Shown here in pieces: positions 57,016 to 64,000 of a DNA stretch of 64,000 bases (the first letter of the stretch is position 1; each line of letters begins with the position of its first letter). Origin of the DNA: Candidatus Aenigmatarchaeota archaeon (lineage in GTDB: Archaea; Aenigmatarchaeota; Aenigmatarchaeia; QMZP01); NCBI GenBank assembly GCA_016185435.1, contig JACPNN010000023.1, positions 62,001 to 126,000 of the forward strand. The letters run 5' to 3'. Under the pieces are notes generated by a model. The model saw only the letters and a program-made list of their open reading frames with translations, had not been told where the DNA came from and searched no databases. The translations under genes and the position numbers were made by a program.

Positions 57016-59079
57016 TTAACTTTTTGCCTCAGATCCGATAGGCGCCCACACCCTGAAGTTCCTTGTTATCCTGTTGTTGTCTTCGCTGCTCTCCCTGAAG
57101 CTGTCCCAGCTGTCGACAACGAGCTCTGCCCTGTGGAGGCCTGAATACAGAGGCCTGCCCTCGCATTTTGCCGAGGCTGACTGGCCTGCGGAAAGCGCTG
57201 CGGTTGTCGAGCAGCCCCAAGAAAGGCTGCCGTCGATGTGTATGTCAACCCTTACTGTCTTCGGGGAATCAGAATTGCCGCCCCTGCTTTTGACAATTGC
57301 GACATAGGCAGGGGCATATCCTGACACCGGAACAGGATCAGGGTAGATGTCCATGGCCACAAAGTCAATAAGCTCTGGCGTTGGAGACGGAGTAGGAGTA
57401 TAGGTTGGCCGGGGCTCATATACTGTCACATATCCTGTTGCCTGAGAAGAATACCCGAGGCTGTCATAGACTGTCACTGAAAACGAATATGCGCCTGCCC
57501 TGTCGAAAACATGCCTGTGCTGCAAACCGTAATCAGACACATGCCTGCCCTGGCCATAGAAGTCCCATGCGCACCTGCTTATCCCGTCCCTGTCATATGA
57601 GGAGGAGCAGTCGAATGTTATCTCCTCCCCTGCCTTTGGATATTGGGGGCTGAATGAAAAGCGCACAAGCGGATAGGTCTGTTCTGGAGGCTGCGTCGGC
57701 GAGGGCGAAATGGAAGGAATCGGCTCATACGGATTCGTGATAGACACAGTGCGGTAATCATAGGCATAGCCTCCATTGTTTCCATAGCACTCATATGCTA
57801 TCGTGAACGTGCCTGGATTCATGTACCTGTAACTGTATGAAGCCGCTGAAGGGTAGAGGAAGAAGCTTCCTGACTCCCCGAAGGAAATATAGCACCTGTC
57901 GGCATTGTAATTGGAGAGATATGCAGTCGCTGTTCTTCCAGAGACTTCGATCCTGCTTATTCTGGCTGAGACAAGCTGATAAGGGGTTGGCGTCGGATAT
58001 GGAGTAGGGGTATAGGTCGGCCGGAGCTCATTTACTGCCACATATCCTGTGGCCTGAGAAAGATAGCCAAGGTTGTCATATACAGTGACAGTGAATGAAT
58101 AAGTTCCTGGAGAATCGAAAACATGGGTGTGCTGAAGGCTGTATTCAGAAACATGCCTTCCCTGGCCATAGAAGTCCCATGCGCACCTGCTTATCCCGTC
58201 CCTGTCATATGAGGAGGAGCAGTCGAATGTTATCGCTTCCCCTGCCTTTGGATATTGGGGGCTGAAGGTGAACCTAGCAACAGGATAAGTCGGGACTGGA
58301 GAAGGGCTTGGATAAGGGGTTGGCGAAGGGTATGGGGTGTAAGTTGGCTGTGGCCCATATACAGTGACAGAGCCTGTGGCCTGAGAAGAATACCCGAGGC
58401 TGTCATAGACTGTCATTGAAAACGAATATGTGCTTGCCCTGTCGAAAACATGCCTGTGCTGCAAACCGTAATCAGACACATGCCTGCCCTGGCCATAGAA
58501 GTCCCATGCGCACCTGCTTATCCCGTCCCTGTCATATGAGGAGGAGCAGTCGAATGTTATCTCCTCCCCTGCTCTCGGATACTGCGGGCTGAATGTGAAG
58601 CGGGCAAACGGATATGGCGTCTGGGGCTGTGGAATGTATGTCGGATAGGGAGTATAAGCAGGAGTGGGATAGGGGGAATATGAAGGCGTATAGGTGGGAT
58701 AGGGATATTGCTGCTCATACGGGCTGCTTATTGTAATTGTCTGTGAAAAGGATGAATAGCCCCCACCGGCTCCATAGCATTCATAGACAATGGTGTAGGT
58801 ACCAGGGGAGGTATACCGCAAACTGAAAGATGCTGTTGAAGGATACAGGAAAAACTTTCCAGCCTCGCCAAATGATATATAGCATTTCTCAGCATTGGAG
58901 CTGGAAAGGTAGGCCTTTGCTATCCTGCCTGAAACCTCGACAGCGTCGATGTGCGCAGTCACGGGCTGGTAATAAGGAGCTGGGGTCGGGTATGTCGGCT
59001 GCACGCTGAGGCCTGCATGGGCAAGAGTGGAAACTAAGGAGATTGCAAGCAGGAGACCAGACGCCAATATTTTGTTCAT
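57016..59079 (-). CDS. Secreted multi-PKD-domain protein with C-terminal CARDB-like domain
   Basis: Three near-identical ARFTFSPQYPKAGEEITFDCSSSYDRDGISRCAWDFYGQGRHVS repeats; Pro/Tyr/Thr linkers; signal peptide. Confidence 0.88.
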   Translation of the reverse strand: MNKILASGLLLAISLVSTLAHAGLSVQPTYPTPAPYYQPVTAHIDAVEVSGRIAKAYLSSSNAEKCYISFGEAGKFFLYPSTASFSLRYTSPGTYTIVYECYGAGGGYSSFSQTITISSPYEQQYPYPTYTPSYSPYPTPAYTPYPTYIPQPQTPYPFARFTFSPQYPRAGEEITFDCSSSYDRDGISRCAWDFYGQGRHVSDYGLQHRHVFDRASTYSFSMTVYDSLGYSSQATGSVTVYGPQPTYTPYPSPTPYPSPSPVPTYPVARFTFSPQYPKAGEAITFDCSSSYDRDGISRCAWDFYGQGRHVSEYSLQHTHVFDSPGTYSFTVTVYDNLGYLSQATGYVAVNELRPTYTPTPYPTPTPYQLVSARISRIEVSGRTATAYLSNYNADRCYISFGESGSFFLYPSAASYSYRYMNPGTFTIAYECYGNNGGYAYDYRTVSITNPYEPIPSISPSPTQPPEQTYPLVRFSFSPQYPKAGEEITFDCSSSYDRDGISRCAWDFYGQGRHVSDYGLQHRHVFDRAGAYSFSVTVYDSLGYSSQATGYVTVYEPRPTYTPTPSPTPELIDFVAMDIYPDPVPVSGYAPAYVAIVKSRGGNSDSPKTVRVDIHIDGSLSWGCSTTAALSAGQSASAKCEGRPLYSGLHRAELVVDSWDSFRESSEDNNRITRNFRVWAPIGSEAKS

Positions 59080-59222
59080 AATATCACTATTGGAGAGTTG
59101 TAATGTAGTTGTAATTGAATTGGAAAGAATATTTAAAAGCTTTCGGTACACATTTGTCCGCCTCTGACGCCCCCAGACCAAGCCCAGAACTTCAGAAAGC
59201 AATGCAAAAGAAGCAAAGCCGA

Positions 59223-59870
59223 TTACCTAGCCCCTTCAGCTTCCCTCTCCAGCCTCTGCCTTTCCTGGATGGCATGGCTGGCCTTGTCATTGCCGTATGC
59301 TGCAAGCAGCTCGCTGGCTATTGCCTCTTCAAGGCCCTTTTTCCTGCCGAAGGTTGACGCGTATATCCCCTGCGAAAGGCCCTTCAAAGTTATGTCGAGC
59401 CTCCTCTGCGGGCTTGTCACGACTGCCCTCCTTGCCACCATGCCTCCCAGCCTGTAGCTTGCTATCTCCTCCAATGTCGCGGCGTTTTCAATGGCCTTCA
59501 CCAGAACCTGGACAGGGTTCTGCTTTGCCCTCTCGCTGATTATGTCAAAAGCACGCTCGACAGCAAGATAAATTGTCGCGGTATTGCCTGTGCACCTTCC
59601 AGAGGTCATGCGATGCTTCTTTCCCCTGTGGCCAGGCACCATGAGCTTTGTGATGAACCTTTCGACTATGTTGACTCTTTTCTTCGTGATGAAGCTGCGG
59701 CCAAACCTCCCAGAGCTTCTCGGAACCATAACAGGCTTCAGGCCTATATACTCCGCCAGGCCCTGATCCTCCACCTTCACTTCAGACAGGTCCCACTTGC
59801 CGAACAGCAGCATCTTCTGCTGCTCAGGCTTCACTTCTGCTTTCTGTTCCGCCGCCAGCTGTTCAGGCAT
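59223..59870 (-). CDS. rps7: 30S ribosomal protein S7
   Basis: LMVPGHRGKKHRMTSGRCTGNTATIY; RRAVVTSPQRRLDITLKGLSQGI. Confidence 0.95.
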   Translation of the reverse strand: MPEQLAAEQKAEVKPEQQKMLLFGKWDLSEVKVEDQGLAEYIGLKPVMVPRSSGRFGRSFITKKRVNIVERFITKLMVPGHRGKKHRMTSGRCTGNTATIYLAVERAFDIISERAKQNPVQVLVKAIENAATLEEIASYRLGGMVARRAVVTSPQRRLDITLKGLSQGIYASTFGRKKGLEEAIASELLAAYGNDKASHAIQERQRLEREAEGAR

Positions 59871-59946
59871 AAATATACCATAAGCGTGTTGTTTTTATAT
59901 ACGTTTTTTCGGCTTTCGAGAACAATTAGCAGTCTGGCCCGTCATG

Positions 59947-60093
59947 TCACCCGAACAGAACCAGGATCAGCCCCAATATGCCCAGCAGCCATGTCATGCC
60001 GCCGTCTATATTCCCGCCGTGCCACAGGAGCAAAGCGATGACTGTAAGAAGGTATCCTATAAACCTCATAAACACCTTTCTCGGCTTTGGCAT
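59947..60093 (-). CDS. Small membrane protein
   Basis: MPKPRKVFMRFIGYLLTVIALLLWHGGNIDGGMTWLLGILGLILVLFG. Confidence 0.5.
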   Translation of the reverse strand: MPKPRKVFMRFIGYLLTVIALLLWHGGNIDGGMTWLLGILGLILVLFG

Positions 60094-60197
60094 GACTACT
60101 AATAAGTGACAAGTATTTATAAACTTTTGGTGGCAGTGCCATAGCATCCATATCCGATATTTTTCTGCCGCAGAAATTGCGCAGCGCCAAAATCAGC

Positions 60198-60620
60198 TCA
60201 AGCCCCTTTCGGCTTTTCCTTTTTGCCTTTCAAGAGCTCAGAAAGGGCAACCCCATTGACTGCCACGACCTTGAACTTTACGCCCCACATGCTTCCTATT
60301 GCTCCTCCTTGCGAGCCCCCGAGGCCCTCAACCATCACAGTATCGTGCTCGTCTATGAATTTTATCGCATTTGTTCCCGGCACTACAGCTGTAATCTGGA
60401 TGCCGTTTTTCACGAGCTGAAGCCTGACAGCTTTGATTATTCCTGAATGCGGCTGCTTCTGCTCTATTCCTTTCTTCTTGAGCACAATGCCTGTCCCCTG
60501 GGGAGCGCCTTCAAGCGGGTCCAGCGTCCAGAGCTTCCTCAAACTCCTTTTCTTCTTGTCAGAACTGAGCCTGAACCTTTTTCTCTTCCTTATAAACTGC
60601 CTGGCAGAGAACAGTCCCAT
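60198..60620 (-). CDS. rps12: 30S ribosomal protein S12
   Basis: [39 protein letters not shown]. Confidence 0.95.
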   Translation of the reverse strand: MGLFSARQFIRKRKRFRLSSDKKKRSLRKLWTLDPLEGAPQGTGIVLKKKGIEQKQPHSGIIKAVRLQLVKNGIQITAVVPGTNAIKFIDEHDTVMVEGLGGSQGGAIGSMWGVKFKVVAVNGVALSELLKGKKEKPKGA

Positions 60621-60696
60621 AATCATCGGTTCTTCTATACGAGACAAATAGGTTGAAGGGATTTAAATTGATTGAGCGGATAGAGATTGGATAATC

Positions 60697-60936
60697 CTAC
60701 TCAAACGATTCCTCAATCACAGAATCAACTGGCCCATAATGGCTTTCTGAGTACTCCAAAGCCAAATGCCTTTTTCTTGCACCGCTGCATCCTCTCTCTA
60801 AGCCATGGTTACCAAAAGCACCTAGAACTTCATGATAAGATCTTATCAGTAAGCCAGTTTTTCCGTCCTCATACTCAACTCTAACCACAGTACCATCTCT
60901 AAGTCTCACTCTTACGTAATCTTTTTTTGTTTCCAT
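60697..60936 (-). CDS. Hypothetical protein
   Basis: 79-aa ORF. Confidence 0.45.
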   Translation of the reverse strand: METKKDYVRVRLRDGTVVRVEYEDGKTGLLIRSYHEVLGAFGNHGLERGCSGARKRHLALEYSESHYGPVDSVIEESFE

Positions 60937-61003
60937 ATCCTATGTGTAATAGTTAGTTATATTGTTGTCATGAGTTTCAAAGGATTACATGGCTTTGGCT
61001 TCA

Positions 61004-61246
61004 CTACAGTTTCAGCCTTGTCGCGACAGCAACGCTTATCCACAGCAAGCCTGCTATAAGAAAGAGAATGAAGGCGATAAGAAGGGCCATCACATAGTTC
61101 GGAACAGAAACCCCCACATCGAGCTTCAGGTTGTTTACGATCCAGCTGCCGGCAACAAGCAGGGCGGCTCCGGCTATCCAGGCCGCAATAAGCCTTCCGT
61201 CTGTACTAATCTGCCTGCTCACTATTACAGAACGCATAATGGTCAC
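61004..61246 (-). CDS. Small membrane protein
   Basis: Two hydrophobic helices, 80 aa. Confidence 0.55.
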   Translation of the reverse strand: MTIMRSVIVSRQISTDGRLIAAWIAGAALLVAGSWIVNNLKLDVGVSVPNYVMALLIAFILFLIAGLLWISVAVATRLKL

Positions 61247-61348
61247 TATTAAATGGTGCAGAAAAGTTTATAAATGTGATATAACAGCGTTATTTTTACG
61301 CTTCAAATCTGGCCCCTCTGAAATGTCCTGAACATGCAGGCTTAAACC

Positions 61349-62116
61349 TTAAACATCCTTCAGGGCCCTGGCAAAATCAGCAGCCTTAGACCCCAAAATC
61401 TGCGCTGCCTGGAGGACTATGTCCTCAGGCGCCAGCCCTGAAACAGTTTCCACCCTGAAAATAAACCTGTTTTCATCGAACTGGAGGATGTAGCTGTCGA
61501 GCCTGCAGGCCTTCTTCATGTCAGCTTTGAAGTAGTCCAATATGACAACTTTCCCGCCCCTGACCTCGGCCAGGCCCGAAGGGCAGTCTTCCAGCCCGGC
61601 AAGCTCCTCATCCTTGGCCTTTTCTGCCTCGACAAAATACTGGTAGCCCACAATGGCAGCCTGATGCTTCGCATGCTTCCTTGCTGTCCCCAAGCTTGCC
61701 ACTGCCTCAAATCTGACGCTCTGCCCTCCCAGAAGCTCCACTATGGGGAAATTCGGGTCAAGAGGAGCTACGCCTTTGTGGCTCGATTTCATGTCGCCTG
61801 AAAGGAGCATTCCAGGCCCTGTCTTCTCAGCGGCAAAAACAACCTGGCAAAGCGTGCAGCCCTTGCCCTCGCATTTGCACTCATCAGGCATGTTCATCTT
61901 GCCGATGCCGAAGGAAAGGGGAATGAGGCCGAGCCTGTGGGCCAGCACTTCATCAAACATGACCGAGCCGTTGTCATGGAAATCAACATACTGGATGGCC
62001 AAAGTAGGCACCTCTGATATCATTGCCCTTCTCAGGGCATTCGCAAAAGCCGGCGTAGCATCCTCCAGAACAAAGTCTAGCCTGCCTTGTTTTTTTGAAA
62101 TTATCCTGACCTTCAT
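61349..62116 (-). CDS. rpoD: DNA-directed RNA polymerase subunit D
   Basis: MKVRIISKKQGRLDFVLEDATPAFANALRRAMISEVPTLAIQYV; Cys cluster CKCEGKGCTLCQ. Confidence 0.95.
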   Translation of the reverse strand: MKVRIISKKQGRLDFVLEDATPAFANALRRAMISEVPTLAIQYVDFHDNGSVMFDEVLAHRLGLIPLSFGIGKMNMPDECKCEGKGCTLCQVVFAAEKTGPGMLLSGDMKSSHKGVAPLDPNFPIVELLGGQSVRFEAVASLGTARKHAKHQAAIVGYQYFVEAEKAKDEELAGLEDCPSGLAEVRGGKVVILDYFKADMKKACRLDSYILQFDENRFIFRVETVSGLAPEDIVLQAAQILGSKAADFARALKDV

Positions 62117-62250
62117 ATTGATCAACGCTGCCAACAAGCAATGTGAAACTTATTGTGTTGTATATATAAATAGTTTTTTGAATTTTTGCTTAAAGCAGGC
62201 GCCGACAGCCATACGGCAAAAGAAACTGAAGCGTGAAATTATAGCTCCAC

Positions 62251-62829
62251 TTATTGACACTTGGGTCCGCTTGTTGTACAAACTTGATAAGTGCCTCTGC
62301 ATTCCTGCAGGAAGAAATTGCTGTACCACTGGCAGCCGCTCTTCGAGATGCATGCTGTTTGCGAGGCTATGCCCTTGCAGCTCTTGGACTCGCAGCTTTG
62401 TGATGTCTGGCAGCTCTGGGAGCAGCACTGGCCGCCGCTTGTGCAGGAGGAGCCTGTGGAAAGGCATGTTGATCCTGAACAGAGCCCACTGGTGCATGTC
62501 TGGCCGCTGGAGCATGCTGTAGCTAACCCGTACTCAAGGCAGCTGTCTGAATCGAAGTTGCCGCATATCCTGTATGCTGTTGAGCTGGAGCAGACCCTGC
62601 CCCCAACGCTGCAATCATCAGTGCATGAGCTTCCCCCATTGTCATCGAGATAATTGGTCCTGTTCTCGAGGCCTGTCACCTTTTCTTTCAGCTGATTGGT
62701 ATTGTTTTCCAGAGAGGCCAGCCGAGACAGTGCGTCAGTCATGTTCTGGCTCTGGGCCTGCGCATAGTAAGAAGTAACAAGCAACCCGAAAACTATTCCC
62801 ATAGCCGCAACAATATACTCCTGCTTCAT
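62251..62829 (-). CDS. Secreted Cys-rich protein
   Basis: Signal/TM N-terminus, short coiled coil, more than 15 Cys in the C-terminal half. Confidence 0.7.
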   Translation of the reverse strand: MKQEYIVAAMGIVFGLLVTSYYAQAQSQNMTDALSRLASLENNTNQLKEKVTGLENRTNYLDDNGGSSCTDDCSVGGRVCSSSTAYRICGNFDSDSCLEYGLATACSSGQTCTSGLCSGSTCLSTGSSCTSGGQCCSQSCQTSQSCESKSCKGIASQTACISKSGCQWYSNFFLQECRGTYQVCTTSGPKCQ

Positions 62830-62939
62830 CTGAATCAGAATTAACTTGGACAGAAACTTTTAATCGCTTTTGGAAATCAATTACAGATGAACTACTGCCG
62901 TACTAATCCTGGAATGAGCTGCGCAAGATTCATGCAAAT

Positions 62940-63347
62940 TCAATATCTCAATCTGAGATCCATCAGCCCAAAGTGCCTCTTCAGCATCTCTTTGATGGCC
63001 TTTATATTGGTCCCATGCCTTCCGATAATTTTTGATTTCTCTGCCGCAGGAATGCTGACCAGGACAGAGCCGTTCTCCATCCTTATGCCTTTCGCCTGGG
63101 GAATCATGGCCCTTATTGTCTCTTCCGGGTTTGGATAATATCCGAAAATCCTGACCCTTTTCCTGAAGAGCATGCTGAGCTTCCTTATGTTCTCCCCGCC
63201 CCTCCCTATGACGGCAAACACCTTCCTGGAATCCACGACAAAATAGATGCAATCCTCAGCAATAAGGCAATCTTTCGGCTGTATGCCTGTCGCCTTCACA
63301 AAAAACGAGATATTCCTTACCTCTTCAGTGCCTAGTTTCAAGTTCAT
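62940..63347 (-). CDS. NusA-like KH-domain transcription factor
   Basis: VFAVIGRGGENIRKLSMLFRKRVRIFGY; SKIIGRHGTNIKAIKEML; adjacent to L30e-like gene. Confidence 0.93.
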   Translation of the reverse strand: MNLKLGTEEVRNISFFVKATGIQPKDCLIAEDCIYFVVDSRKVFAVIGRGGENIRKLSMLFRKRVRIFGYYPNPEETIRAMIPQAKGIRMENGSVLVSIPAAEKSKIIGRHGTNIKAIKEMLKRHFGLMDLRLRY

Positions 63348-63952
63348 TTTCCAATACCCACAATAGCTATGTTGAAAGGCTTTCCGCACGCTTCGCCAAG
63401 CCTCAGGCTGTCGCCGGAAAACCTTGCCACAGCAACACTTGATATTGATGCGCAGTTATTTAAATCCTTGAAGATGGTAAGAGGGCAGTTCGAAGCGCAT
63501 ATCACTGACTTTAAGCTGCCATTTGCAAATGCCTTGAATGTCCGGTTCTTCCCTATCATCAGCTTCTCAGCCTTTATCGCCTCCTTTATCACCCTCAGCA
63601 AAGCCTTGTCCGGCCCCTCTATCTTCTCCTTCCTGACCCTTATTTTTTCCCCTTCCTTTGGCCTTTCCTTCTCAGCTTTTGGCCTGTCCTTTCTGGCAGC
63701 TTCTCTTTCGGCTGCTTTTCTGGCTTTCAGCGCTTCTTCCTCAACAGCCTCCTGCGCCTGCTTTTTTTTCGCCTCCTCAAGAAACGCCTCTATTCTGGTA
63801 TCCTTTTGCTCCTCAATAAGCTTCCTGGCCTTCTCACTAATCGCTTCCTTTATGTCCGCGCCTTTGGGCTTTTTTGCGGCTTTTCTCCTTTTCTTCACTT
63901 CGCTTCCAGAAGCATCATCCTCCCTTCCGGATTCCCTGCCCTCTTCTGCCAT
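63344..63952 (-). CDS. L30e-family protein with a charged N-terminal extension of about 115 aa
   Basis: C-terminal LMIGKNRTFKAFANGSLKSVICASNCP...LGEACGKPFNIAIVGI; 4-bp overlap with NusA-like gene. Confidence 0.85.
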   Translation of the reverse strand: MAEEGRESGREDDASGSEVKKRRKAAKKPKGADIKEAISEKARKLIEEQKDTRIEAFLEEAKKKQAQEAVEEEALKARKAAEREAARKDRPKAEKERPKEGEKIRVRKEKIEGPDKALLRVIKEAIKAEKLMIGKNRTFKAFANGSLKSVICASNCPLTIFKDLNNCASISSVAVARFSGDSLRLGEACGKPFNIAIVGIGK

Positions 63953-64000
63953 ATCAGTAAACGAAGCCGAGAAGCTTCCCTCCTATGCCGGCGCTTCTGG

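Noticed and set aside
1-64000. rRNA, tRNA and prophage
   Set aside because: No tRNA T-loop signatures, rRNA conserved blocks, terminase, capsid or portal genes were recognised.

Overview
This 64-kb window is a gene-dense archaeal chromosome segment, probably from a DPANN-type or otherwise uncultivated lineage; that lineage guess is an inference. Housekeeping genes seen include MCM, TBP, Alba, LSm, FtsZ, DnaK/GrpE/DnaJ, RpoD, a NusA-like protein, S7, S12, eS8, S28e, L7Ae, L14e, L24e, L30e, L34e, L37e, aEF-1beta, CarS, Dph5 and glutamine synthetase. Accessory content is interspersed: a surface-protein cluster with a sulfatase and repeated Cys-rich domains, at least four toxin-antitoxin-like modules (one frameshifted), two rhomboids, and many small AT-rich orphan genes. 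The most notable region is 28.6-32.5 kb. There a minus-strand tyrosine recombinase diverges from a tandem array of AT-rich single-function cassettes: SemiSWEET, an orphan 301-aa protein, a cupin, and a DUF2283/DUF4258-like pair. The cassettes are separated by about 90-130 bp imperfect palindromes. In cassettes 1 and 2 the left 9-mer (GTTAAGTCC, GTTAGTTTC) is the exact reverse complement of the 9-mer opening the cassette's own terminal palindrome (GGACTTAAC, GAAACTAAC), as expected for integron attC R'/R'' boxes. I interpret this as an archaeal integron-like platform served by a Xer-like recombinase that lacks the usual GKGxKDR hairpin. A second candidate is a roughly 200-nt ftsZ leader with three hairpins that each present GGA in the loop. 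No tRNA, rRNA or CRISPR array was recognised. All annotations come from reading the sequence; no database search was run.
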